Assembly (NCBI GenBank): GCA_028456385.1
Contig: JALNQF010000001.1
Span: forward strand, 992,001-1,056,000
DNA: 64,000 bases
From: Ophiosphaerella korrae
Lineage: Eukaryota > Ascomycota > Dothideomycetes > Pleosporales > Phaeosphaeriaceae
Reading direction: 5' to 3'
The position numbers were made by a program, and so were the translations under genes. How positions within the stretch are numbered: position 1 is the stretch's first letter; every line of letters starts with the position of its first letter. The notes below the pieces were generated by a model that saw only the letters and a list, made by a program, of their open reading frames with translations, had not been told where the DNA came from and did not search any database. Shown piece by piece: positions 12,038 to 22,825 of the stretch.

Positions 12038-12232
12038 CATTTAGTAGCACTACTTTGTAGACAAAGCATACAAGCGTGTCAAATCACGTGAATTTAGTGA
12101 ATGGATGCATGATGTCACGATATTTCAATCTCTTAGTTATTAGGAAAGTGTTCACAAAAAAGGTTATACTTCAACTCTTTGTAGCATTTTCTGTCATTCT
12201 ACGGATACAAAACCAACTTAACTCCGCATAAA

Positions 12233-12641
12233 ATGGTCAAAGATGATCAAACTGTCATTGAGTAAGCTCTTAAACCAGGAATGCCTTTCGGCGACACATT
12301 AATGACGATTTTCCAAGGAATTCAACGAGCTTGTCAACATTACAGCAAAGAAACTTTAGGATTGGCTCAGTAGTGAAGACTCGATAAGAGCTAGCTGGTC
12401 GAAGGGCGATGGAAGCGGCGAGACTATAGGCCATGATAGTGGCTGTAAAATAGTTACTATTTTAGAGAAGAATCCTAAGAAGGATCTGAGCCAGTATGAG
12501 TTGGATGATATTGGCCACATAAGGAAAGTGGTCGCATATTGTAAGCGGCATCTAGCTCAAGAAGGGAAGGCAAAGCAAGACACTAATAGCAAGAGCTACA
12601 AGAGCCTGAAAAATTGAGGACTTGATGCACAGAAGGATTAA
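12233..12641 (+). pseudogene. DUF3140 family protein, two internal stops
   Basis: A short gene of the DUF3140 family (small fungal/bacterial proteins, possibly DNA-associated; function unknown). ATG at 12233 starts MVKDDQTVI; a GTAAGC donor lies at 12262 and an AG acceptor at 12317. From 12318 the family sequence is clear: EFNELVNITAKKL, then DWLSSEDSIRASWSKGDGSG, ETIGHDSG, YELDDIGHIRKVVAYCKRHL and KAKQDTNSKSYKSLKN. Two stops break it: TAG at 12357-12359 where the family has Glu, and TGA at 12615-12617 where it has Trp. The natural end is TAA at 12639. The splice as read also leaves the frame unmatched by one base. It is therefore a pseudogene, still recognisable over about 105 codons, so decay is recent or slow. 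Confidence 0.8.
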
Positions 12642-13186
12642 TGTATATCCTAGGCCTTCAAGTATAGGACGGAAAGCATCGATCGAGGGCCATTTTGTAT
12701 GTGTGACAGTACCCGAACTCAATGATGCTTAAAAAGCTCGTACTGATATTGGCAACATATTAATAAGTTTTTCCAAATACAAAGTAAATGAAACTAGAGT
12801 CTTGAAAAGCTGCTCAAATTCTCGTCTGCATAGAATACATCAGACTAACCATGTACATTGTTATACTTCATGGAGCAATGGACACCTGGAGAGAGTCATC
12901 TGCGTACTCTAGAGAGAAATTATATATTTACCTGTATAGGCATCCATACCGTCGGTTTGAACTTAATACGAGATTGGTTCTAAATAATGAGACAAGGCTA
13001 TTACAAAACTAGCGCTCTGATCTATTGTTCTATGTGGTGGACAAGGGTTGCCTTACGCGGAGCCAGAGTTTCATAGGCTTAGGCCTACCAATTCTCCACC
13101 ATGCACTAATATACCAACGTACAAGCTTTAAACAATTCCGAAAATTGCACAATACTCGACTTATGTAATTTATCATTCATATCTGC
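12642..13186. other. Intergenic, AT-rich
   Basis: No gene seen. It lies between the DUF3140 relic and the 3' end of the 7-TM gene. Confidence 0.4.
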
Positions 13187-14585
13187 TCATTCAATGTTGT
13201 GTTTGTCCATTTCTTCGTCAATCCAGCTTGGTCGACTGTTCTTCGTTCTTCTCCTCCACTTTTCCTTGTCTTCCTGTGCTCTCGACTCCCAGCCACTTTC
13301 GGCATTGCCTTCACTTTTAATTGGTTGTGCATGTGTGACATTCACACTGGCTCTCATAGGATCAACAAAATCGGGAAAGTGCTGTACATTCGCTCCTGTT
13401 TGCGTGCTGTTGCTAGGAGGACTACCGCTTTGTTGAGTGATGCTATTATTAGTCCTATTAGTTCTGTTGGTTTCCGTCTTACCAATGGTTACACCAGAAG
13501 AAGTAGCTCCGTTCTCGAAACAGCTGCTTCGCTGTCGATGGTTGCAGCTGCTATTCGAGGTCCCACGATTCTTGACGAACTGAACCAATTTCCCAAGGAC
13601 TGCAAATTCAAGTTTCAGCTTGATCGAATACACAGCACCCTTGAGTGTCGTTTGAATCAGGTACAAATTTGCAAATTCCACCGCGAGTAGTGCCAAATCC
13701 ATGATGATGATTATGACGTTGATTGCAAGTAATTGGTACATCGTTTTCCGCACGTGCGAGCTCCGCAACTGGCCGCGTCCGTTGCCATCGTCAGGGCTGC
13801 GCACATCGCCTTGGACGGCCTCAGAGAGCTTTAAAAGTCTGACAGCTTCCCGGATGTAGATGATAGATAGTATTGTCTCTTGGAGAAAGAACCCCGCCAT
13901 CTGTATCTTTTCCATAATTGAGTAGCCATCGACGAAGCGCTTCAGTGTAGTTTGAGTAAGCGAGTTACTATTTGAGCCAAATGTGAGGACGGTCGTGATG
14001 GAATGTAGTAAAATGCCGTTGGTAATGATCATCCATAGCGTCCAGCGGAGGGTCCGACGCGAGTTTGTGAGGAGGTGGAGGCGCGACCAAAGTACAACAG
14101 ACTGGCCTACAATAGTCAGCATTTGCACACCGCTGTTGGCAGTTGGGACTTACCTGTAACCATAAGGTACCATCCAATGGTTAAGAAAACCACTGCAATG
14201 TATCCGACATTCTGGTTTGGGTCTAAAAGTTGGAAGAACTTTATCACAAAGCCCAGGGAATAAGGCATGATGCCACACGCTGCAAACAACAAACTCCAGA
14301 AGTAAAGGCCATGGTAGCGTTGGAAAGTAACAAATATAAGTACAGTAAGCTCAATGGAATTATACAGCGCAAGGCCGAGAAGGAACGCGATGGTGATTTT
14401 GAGGCTGAGGGAGTTGCCGGTATATCCTACACACAAGTGTTGGTTCAGAAATATATTTGCAGAGATCATTCCATACCTCCAGTAATCCCAGCGCCTGCGG
14501 AATCCAGGGAGCCTTGGACGGGTGTAGCCTCTGTTGCCATCACTGAAATGGTAGGGCTCGCTAACACGCTTATGGGTGACGCCAT
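13187..14585 (-). CDS. Fungal seven-helix integral membrane protein, unknown function
   Basis: Minus-strand exons 14585-14477, 14426-14154 and 14106-13187 give 433 aa; both introns (14476-14427, 14153-14107) have GT/AG ends and keep frame. Seven hydrophobic segments are visible: near ITIAFLLGLALYNSIELTV, GLYFWSLLFAACGIM, GYIAVVFLTIGWYLM, LWMIITNGILLHSIT, MAGFFLQETILSIIYI, LLAINVIIIIMDLALLAV and VYSIKLKLEFAVLGKLV. The remaining 160 or so residues are a Ser/Thr/Asn-rich, poorly ordered cytoplasmic tail ending in a charged segment. The layout matches the family of fungal integral membrane proteins with a 7-TM domain (DUF7703-like), which is distinct from PTH11 receptors; its function is unknown. 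The start at 14585 is the most upstream in-frame ATG of exon 1. Confidence 0.75.
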
Positions 14586-16923
14586 CGCGATCTCCTTCGT
14601 CTGATCCCGAGGTGTGATTTCGAGCTCATGTTACGGATTCAAGCAATATTTCGTGATGTTGGGAATCATCGTGTGTAGAAGGAAGTCCCGAAGAAATGGT
14701 TTGACTTGCCAACTAAGACGCGGAAACACAAGTTTAAGCACATGACAGAGCGTGGCTAGAACACAACGGCTCCTCCATACCCGTGCGGTGTGGACAAGAG
14801 ATTCACAATGCGCGTCGGATGGCTAGGGCTAGGGTGACGTTGACTGCTCCACTTACTAACTATTTAGAGCCTAGGGGTCTGGAGTATTCGCCTGGTGCGG
14901 CAAGACAATCGGACCTACTCCGAGAAGAAAAAAAAGGTTGCAAGCACTCACAGGTCAATAAGTCTTCGTCTCCAATTGCAACAGGCGTTACGTTTGCTGG
15001 TCTACTCACCTTTTCTATCGTGACTTTGATCACACACAAGGGTATGATCTCGTAAGTATTTCGTCCAACGAGGGCGTGGCCCTCTTCGCATGGTATCATT
15101 ATGTCGCAAAGCAAACATCCCAGTCCAATTACCAAACTTTACATACTGAAAAGGCAATGGTGTGTAACCTTACGGCCCCTGTAAGACTCTTGAGTATCTA
15201 AAGAAGGGCCGCTATTTGCAACCGACGGTTGATCACTGTGAGCGACTTGACATCGGCAATTCCCTGTTAGGTATGCCGTGTTGAAACGCATCTATCGGGC
15301 CTAAGGGATAGCTTCCTAATTTGATAAAATCTAGAATCAACTGTACAGACGTTAGCTCTGCACCTCATCAACCCTTCGAATACTCAACTGTGATAAAGAG
15401 GGGACGCTCAGTACAATCCACCATGGGTTTAATATGGTCCCATATTGGACGAGATACACGCGGATGCGCGTGAGTATTACCTGCCTGCGCCAGTAAGAAA
15501 AGCGAAACTCAAGTCCAAAGATTGTTTTTTATGTAACTCTCTATGGGAAGAATGTAAACAAGCTTCAGTTTTCCAATGTAATTTGTATTGTGTTTTGTGA
15601 GGATGTAGCATACTGCCTGCAACTGAGCGTTCAAAACCTGCCCACGCTAATTGGGTGACTTAAATTCACACATTTTGGTCAGCGGGAATGTTCGTTTCTT
15701 GTAAAATCTAGGGGCTGGACGGATCACAGCACCGTCTATGATATCTTTTCACAGTAGTACTTTTCTAAATTTTCAAACACGCCCTACTATAATCCAACCG
15801 TATCTGGTATACTCGAGAAATATAATAATACTTTATGTAACCTTGACGGGATATTGAGACTCAAATCGCCAAGTATCCTTCATTTTGTGCTCGAAAGGCC
15901 AATAAAATTAGACTTGGCCTTTATGCGAGGAAGGAATAAGGAAATGAAGCCTAGGACGGACGCAATAGTTACATTCCAAAAGAGTATCAGCTTCTGAGTG
16001 AACCCATTATGCTTGAGTTAATATTCTTGGTTTGTTTGCTGAAGCCTTATGCAAGTAGGGTGATGTAGCGAGTAGCAATACTTGAGATATTGAACACACC
16101 ATGTTTTAAAACTCTGCTAACGTTAAACTGTATCAATAAAACACGATCGAACCTGTGAGTGGCGTCGCGCGAACTTTGTTGATTGACACACCACCTTTTT
16201 GACGATCCAAGAATCTACACTTATAAAATATTTGCCTAGTTAAAGGAATTTGATTTTGCGCCAGAGAATGTTACCTATGAATACTAAATAGCCTTACTGG
16301 CGCCTATACACCCGGTGATATGGCTAATCTACGAAGGGTAAGCGCATGTAAACAGCCAAAATGCATAAGCGAAGAGAAGTGCAGCACAGCAATATTGATG
16401 TGATAGTACTGTCCTAGAAAACCCGGCACTTTCAATCAGCTTTGGTTTGCAATTCGCTAGGCCCGTCGACCCGATCCAAGAGATTAAGATTCAGCTAAAA
16501 AGCTTGAGGCTATGCCGATAGGACAGCGGACAAGTTTAGAGATGGCCATACAGGAGAGAACCGGCATAGACATCTTTTTCTTTTGGGATTGTTGAACAAT
16601 CTAGGCACAATTTTGAGAGTGCCTAGATCGGGGTGTCAAACATAAAACATCGGCAATTTAATACCATGAACCAAGATCGAGGAGGGATATAAGTCGTCTG
16701 TCAATGAACTTCAAATGAGCTTTTTCTGTCGCCTGGATATGGCCTGGAGCCCTCGCATTACGGTTTCAATGGCCCCACCACCTCATTGTGCTAAGATGAC
16801 CTTAAAACCATACATTGCACCCAAAGCACATCATTTGGAGCCCATAAAACAGTCAAAAGGACTTAAATCTTCATTTCAATTTGATTTGACCTAACTATTT
16901 ACGATATGCACAATGTTCAACCA
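14586..16923. other. Gene-poor 2.3-kb region
   Basis: I see no coding block with family resemblance. One feature is a short perfect inverted repeat, ATCTAGGCAC at 16599-16608 and its complement at 16619-16628 with a 10-base loop. The part next to 14585 should contain the promoter of the 7-TM gene. Confidence 0.4.
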
Positions 16924-17638
16924 TTAGCATTTCTTCCAGGTAAGATTCAGTATCTCTCCGAAGTGAAGATCCTGCGAATCTCCATGTACAATCCCGTTCG
17001 CATTTGATGTGCCTGCTGACACAGTGGCAGAAAGACTGATCTGGATCTTAGCGTCCTTCTTTTGACAGATTGCTGCTTCGCTTTGAGAAAGTTCTCCACT
17101 CTTATGAAGGAGAACATCATCTTCAAATGGACCAGAGATTATTTTGTGAATATTGCCCTTGTCTCAGAATTAGTGATATCTTCTCAGGGAAGACTCAGTG
17201 CAGCTGTTGGTATGATTCGCTTACCTTGCCCTTCAAGTCGACTCCGTTTACATCAACCCATTTCCATCGACTGACCAAACTTGCTTCAACGCCTTTTTCG
17301 ATATTCACATACCCACGAAAATCGGCTGAAGCGATATCAAACGCCCATCCTGGTGAGTTAATCCCAATTTTCACTCGACAGAAAGCACGACTTTTGATTT
17401 TGCCTGCATTTGGGCCATCAGCCGCCTCGAAATTGTCCATTAAGATCGTCATGGCTGAGTTATCAGCTGCAATTGATACCGAAGCTTTACCTGGTCTGCA
17501 GCCACTCCCATCCAGGTCAACATCAAAAGATGTGAGGTTGACTCCGCCGACAGGAGGACGAACGGGATCGGCAGTGGGAAGCGCTACAATAAATGATGTT
17601 AAAAAAAGGATAATGGTCCATCTCTTGAATGAAAACAT
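16924..17638 (-). CDS. DUF4360 secreted protein
   Basis: Minus-strand exons 17638-17225 and 17157-16924 (intron 17224-17158) give 215 aa, the usual family length. Small secreted protein of the DUF4360 family, common in fungi and of unknown function. The ATG at 17638 opens a signal peptide (FLTSFIVALPTA). Family blocks: GSGCRPGKASVSI, AMTILMDNFEA, CRVKIGINSPGWAFDIAS, DFRGYVNIEKGVEAS, then after the intron ISGPFEDDV, a Cys in EAAICQKKDA, and the final LNLTWKKC ending right at the stop. Four Cys in the mature part suggest two disulphides. An upstream in-frame ATG at 17680 is rejected because the TATA box lies only about 12 bases before it. Confidence 0.85.
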
Positions 17639-17691
17639 GATGAGAGAAGATAGGTCTTCGTCTGATGCCAGATTTATCAACGACTATCGAG

Positions 17692-17698
17692 TTTTATA
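17692..17698 (-). promoter_or_regulatory. TATA box of the DUF4360 gene
   Basis: TATAAAA on the minus strand, 54 bases before the ATG at 17638. Its position supports that start over the upstream one at 17680. Confidence 0.55.
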
Positions 17699-18710
17699 GT
17701 CCAAATCGCAGCATATAGTTTATGCAAAAGAATGAATGCTGGCCCGCCCCTTATTTCCCGCTCGCCCCCAAGAAACGCGCTGCAAGTAAGACTGAGTAGT
17801 AACTTACGAATGTCAATCAGTATCTTTCCAATCGAATTCGCTGCTCGTGACGCACAACTTTCATGACCGGGCTAGGCCCAGAACCCCTGTCAATATTTCC
17901 TCTTCAATATGCCCACTTGCTCGATGCGAAACAGCCAGCTGGTTTGAAGTCCGATATTGGAGTTCCACGGGGTTGTGAAGAATAGTGTATATGAAATTAG
18001 CCTACCAACAGTACACGTAAGAATTGTCGCTTGGAAAGCACGGCCATCAAAGAGGGGAGTGAGACAACACAGGCGTAGGCGAAATATTATAAGGACTCCC
18101 GTGTGACGCTGACATTCTACGAAGTCCGTAAGCTACGTGCCAATCGGATCATCCATATCCCGGAGGTGTGTCTACGCAAGCTCCGCTCATAAGCACATTG
18201 AAGTTTTTGAATTTTGTGGTCGGAAATCTGTACTTTGGATATACTAATACAAACCTTGTGGTATAAGTCTTATTGTACCTCTTGAGTAATCAACCATGAT
18301 GAGTACCTTTATCATCTGACAAGGGTGAAAATTTGGCCAGCACATACTGTCAAGATCAGCGACAAGGTTTCGAAGGTGATACCCTGTATTTGTGCATGAT
18401 ACCCATATCATCGATACAGGGAGCTAACGTGCATGTGGCACTACTTCTGCATATATGCATATAGGCATTATGATACTGTTGGATTTTTATTAAAGCCGTT
18501 TGTGACATGGACATAATCCTTACTCAATCAGTCCAAGATTGCTTCTGAAATCTTGGTAACGTTGGCCGAAGAAGATGATTGAACAGCTAAGAAATACATG
18601 TTTGTCATCGTGAGGGCCCGTTATACTATTTAACAACGCTTTCAGGAGTGTTTCATAAACACGAACAAAATATGTGTAATTAAAAGCATCATTTTTCTTG
18701 AACTTATTAA
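17699..18710. other. Intergenic region
   Basis: No gene recognised; both flanking genes are on the minus strand. An AT-rich portion near 18230-18700 probably includes the 3' region of the transporter. Confidence 0.4.
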
Positions 18711-20406
18711 CTAATGGCCGAGCGCATGTGACCTCCTAGCATTTAGTTTGGAAAAATCCTTATTCCCCTTCTGCCATTCGCGCGAATATTGTACGCCAAA
18801 ACCATGCTGGAAAACCACGCGGATATTTTCTAACGGCATGCCTTTAACCTCTGGGAAGCAGAATATCACGAAAAGCCACCCAAAAAAGCAAATCGCTGCA
18901 TAAAAGCCAAACGCTCCACTTGGCGTGATTCCCTTCATCATTGATAGGAAAGTTGATGCAACGATGATATTGGTAGACCAACAGGTCAAAGTGTTCAACA
19001 TAGTGCCAACAGCGCGAACTTCAAGTGGGATGAGCTCGGTGCCGATCCAGGCGACAGCAGCCACGCCAGAGCTGTGGAAACCAACGAAGTAGATTATTAC
19101 GACAATGAGGGGATATCTAGGCCAGCTAATCTCATCACTCTGTACTTCGAGGGTATGCAGGTCGATTGGAATGAAATGGAATGAGACGGCTGCAATGGTC
19201 AGACAGATAGACATCCCCGCAATGGTGACAATTAAGATGCGGCGACGTCCAAATTTATCGAAGATGATGAGATTTACGATGCTGAAGATGAAGTTGGTAG
19301 CCGAGACCGTGATGGCGACGGCGGTTGCATTGTTGAATCCGACAATTTTGAAGAGCGTAGCCGAGTAGTACATTAGAGTGTTGAACCCACTAAGTTGGCT
19401 GATAGTCATGATCGCGCACGCAGTGAAAACTGCGCGAAAGGTGGCTGGGGTGGTGAAGATGCGTGCAAGAGTCTTCCAAATGCTGTCTGCGACCATAGTC
19501 CGTGTAGCTTCTTCGATGCTCATCTCGATTAATTTGATCTTAGCGAGACGCTGCTCTTCAGTCGAGGTTGGGTAAATTCGGGTGAGCACATTTGATGCTT
19601 GAATTACATTTCCATGGGCAACCAATTGGCGGGGTGGCTCGGGGCAGAGAGTCAAGAGACTAGCTAGGAGAATAGCAGGTGCAGCGCTAATGCCAACAGT
19701 TGCTCGCCAGGTTTGTGGGTTCTCGCCTCCAACTTGAGCAAAACTAGCGCCAATAGCAGAAGCAAGAAACTGGCCAAAAGTGACAGACATGTTGTTGAAG
19801 GCGATCATTCGGCCACGGTATCTAGCAGGCACGAGCTCAAAAATATAGAGGGGGACGATCATGGCAGCGTTGCCAACACCTAGACCAATTACAAAGCGGC
19901 CAACAGCGAACTGTGGAAGATAGTAGGCCGCAGTTTGGAGAACAGTTCCAATAGCGAACACAATACAAGCAAGCCAGATAGGCATTTTGCGCCCAAATTT
20001 GTCAGCAATCATACCGGCGATAACAGCACCAACTAGGGCACCCCCAGAGGTAAGCGATGTGACAAGTTCTTGCTCTGAACTAGCCAGGTCATGTCCTAAA
20101 CTTTTTCCGATGGTTACAAGAACGGAACTTATGTATCCGGTATCGTATCCTGTTCAGTCAACTTTTGTTTCGGTCCATGCTGTAGACATTCGTGTGCACA
20201 GATACACTTCGAATCACAAGATAGAAAGAACGTACCGAAAAGCAAGCCACCGAGGGAAACGGTGATGGAAATCAACCAAGCAGTTCAGCGAGTTCGCTGG
20301 CATTGTTTTTGGCATGAGAAATGTCTTCAATCCTCTCTTGAGAGAGATGCGAGCTAAATTTGACGTCACTGAAGTTTGACTTCTCGTTCTTGGAATCATA
20401 TGCCAT
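18711..20406 (-). pseudogene. MFS inositol/sugar transporter, one-base frameshift in exon 1
   Basis: Sugar-porter family protein, closest in character to fungal myo-inositol carriers (ITR type). Minus-strand exon 1 is 20406-20236, intron 20235-20150, exon 2 20149-18711. The ATG frame starts MAYDSKNEKSN and reaches TGA at 20274-20272 (codon 45), while helix 1 (WLISITVSLGGLLFG) lies one frame over from 20278. Restoring one base near 20280 would join them. Downstream everything is intact: GYDTGYISSVLVTIG, DKFGRKMP, PLYIFELVPARYRGR, PEPPRQL, QLSGFNTLMYYSATLF, DKFGRRRIL, WIGTELIPLEVRAVG and FPEVKGMPLENI. No ATG in the transporter frame precedes helix 1. Either a young pseudogene or an assembly error. 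It is divergent from the dehydrogenase at 21699. Confidence 0.8.
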
Positions 20407-21698
20407 TGTGAGGCTTAGTAGTGCTCGTTGAGGAGAGGTTCAAATAGTATTGATGACGTCGTTACCCAACTCGGTAAATCCGGTGATGATTGTAAACTCT
20501 AGGTGAGGTTAGTTGTCCTACATATGCTCCCAATGTCTATACCTGTTGGGCATATCCGCGGTTTGTTGTCGAGACGGGGGCTTTAACTATGGCCTTGGAG
20601 TCGACACTCAACGATTTCTACGTTGGGATAGATTTGCCCCTTATCTCCCCCGTTCACCCCAGATCCGCTCATAGTGACGGCGGCATCCGATCGCGGGAGC
20701 GCAACGTGGACTCGCGTGTAAAACCTGGAGGTGGGGTTCTTCGAGGTGAGCCAATCGTACTATAGCTGCTGTGTCCAGCCGCTATTCCATCGGTGGCTCG
20801 CCTTACGTAGCCCAAAGCAGTCTCGATGGAACTCGGACGTGTTGTGATTGGGTTGAGGGGAGTAGTGACTTTGGGTTAAGCGAGGGCTTCGGCGGGTGAA
20901 GATGCGGGGAAATATGCTACGTTTAACGTGGAAATTAGACCCTCTCAACTCTTGCTTTCTCGAACCCCTTGGATGATTGGCAAAGCTCGGACCTGACCAT
21001 GCGAAAAAAGTACTTTTGACGCGCGTTGTGGGACTTGTTGTACCGTTCAAACGGAATTGAAAGTCTGAGGTTTGGCTAACTAATAGGCGATAATTACTGT
21101 TGGCCAAATGAGACTCAGGCAGCTTGAGTGTTCCAGTTTTTTCGAACAACGAAGAGCTGCAGCCACTGCTAGCAAAACACAGCTCGTTCTGTGGTATTAC
21201 AAGAACGATATGCGCGTATAGGAAGATATATGATGCCAACAGCCCGATTCGTTATACCTGAGCGATTCCAGGCCTTGCTCATCATCGATGAAGCGTACCT
21301 ACGCAATAGTGTTAAATGCACCTGCGGAAATGACTGCCTGTGATGAAATATTCAAGCGCGTGGGTGACGTTCGTCGTGTATCAGTACTACAACTAGTAAT
21401 ATTGAAGCTTTCGTTAGACATTTAGTATCAATGATGGGTGTATTCTCATCTAAAGAGGGCGCAAAATTTGGCTTGGATTCTTGTGACTGCATAAAGCGAG
21501 TCCCAAAATAACATCGTTTGTGAATGAGAGCCTAAAGTGGGGAAAATAGGGTATTGCAAAAACCTCCTTCAAATACCTCCGCGACTTATAAAATGTGATA
21601 TCTAGGCTGTTCATTGATCTTATTATACATATTTCCATCTCCTTGCCATCTCTTTATCGCCGCCTTTGAATCTCCAAGTTGTACCAGACCTAACTGTA
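20407..21698. promoter_or_regulatory. Divergent intergenic region, transporter / dehydrogenase
   Basis: A 1.3-kb region between two genes transcribed away from each other, so it must hold both promoters. A TATAAAA at 21587-21593 sits 106 bases before the dehydrogenase ATG. The transporter side contains a CCGCGG (about 20549) and GC-rich stretches around 20630-20720. A minus-strand open frame at 20760-21239 shows no family signal. Confidence 0.5.
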
Positions 21699-22789
21699 AT
21701 GGCTCCCCATAGACTACAAATCGCAGTAGCTGGCCTTGGTCGTATGGGTGCCCGGCATGCATTAAACATCTTGAGCAAGACTCCGCGTGCCGAACTCGTG
21801 GCTGCTTTCTCACCCGATGATAACGAGCTTCAGTGGGGCAAACAGTATCTTGAGCCTCATGGTGTCACACTGTATGGTGATTACAAGAAGATGCTTGAGC
21901 ACCAAGGCTTAGAAGCTGTCGTGATCGCCACTGCAGCCTCGGTACATACAGAAGAAACTCTCCAAGCCATGGAAAAGGACATACACGTCTTGTGCGAAAA
22001 GCCACTTTCTACTAGCGTTAAGGTCTGCCAAGACGTAGTCGATGTAGCGAAGGAGAAGCCCCAACTAAAGGTCATGTGTGGATTCTCCAGGCGTTTTGAT
22101 GATAACTACCAAGACGTTGCCCGCAAGATTAAGCAGGGAGTAATTGGGCGGCCAACCGTTGTCCGATCACAGACGTGCGACAAGCAACATCCTGATCCGG
22201 GTAAGCCTATCAATATCCCATTGTTTTTAAGAAACTGACTTTGATCGTCACAGAGTTCTTCGTTACATATGCCGCATGGTCAGGCGGGGTATTTGTGGAT
22301 ATGACCATTCATGATATCGACCTCACACTCTGGTTCTTCGGATCCGACGTTGTTCCTAAGTCTGTATCTGCGCACGGCGTTGTCGCAATTTTACCAGTCC
22401 TCAAACAACACAAGGATTACGACAATGCGGTAGGAGTGGTCGAGTTCTGGGATGGTAGAATCGCACATTATTATGCCTCGCAAATGATGACCCACGGCCA
22501 GGAGGATGTGACTGAGGTCATCGGCACCGAGGGCAAACTGACAGTCAATCTCAATCCCCAAAAGAATCTAGTCAACTACTATTCTTCCGTTGGTATCATC
22601 CGAGAGGTGCCTAGCGATTACTGGGGTAGATTTGAACCAGGGTTTGTGAAAGAGGCGAATGAGTTTACAGCAGCCTGCCTGGACAACATAGCTGTGCAGA
22701 TTGGGACTTGGTTGCAAGAGGCGCTTGTCAGCGAGAAGCAGATTCGATTTGGCGAATTCGGCAATCGCATTGATCGCGCGAACTTGTGA
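21699..22789 (+). CDS. Gfo/Idh/MocA oxidoreductase, inositol 2-dehydrogenase-like
   Basis: Exons 21699-22200 and 22254-22789 (intron 22201-22253) give 345 aa. NAD(P)-dependent sugar or polyol dehydrogenase with a Rossmann domain (IAVAGLGRMGARHA from residue 8), the conserved CEKPLS motif with Glu100-Lys101-Pro102, and the C-terminal domain with GGVFVDMTIHDIDLTLWFFG, whose Asp/His pair is the family's substrate site. The C-terminus LQEALVSEKQIRFGEFGN matches myo-inositol 2-dehydrogenase-like fungal proteins. The segment between CLDN and VQIGTW is about a dozen residues shorter than usual, an in-frame loss. It is divergent from an inositol-type transporter, which fits joint uptake and oxidation of a polyol (inference). 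It looks functional. Confidence 0.85.
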
Positions 22790-22825
22790 GATTGTGGCCA
22801 TATCATCGCCAGTAGGAATATGGGA

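Noticed and set aside
16599..16628. 10-bp perfect inverted repeat as a terminator or small transposon
   Set aside because: Too short, isolated, and not next to a gene end; recorded only as a feature of the gene-poor region.
20760..21239. Minus-strand open frame of about 160 codons in the divergent promoter
   Set aside because: No family resemblance, signal peptide or intron; position and composition fit a promoter region.
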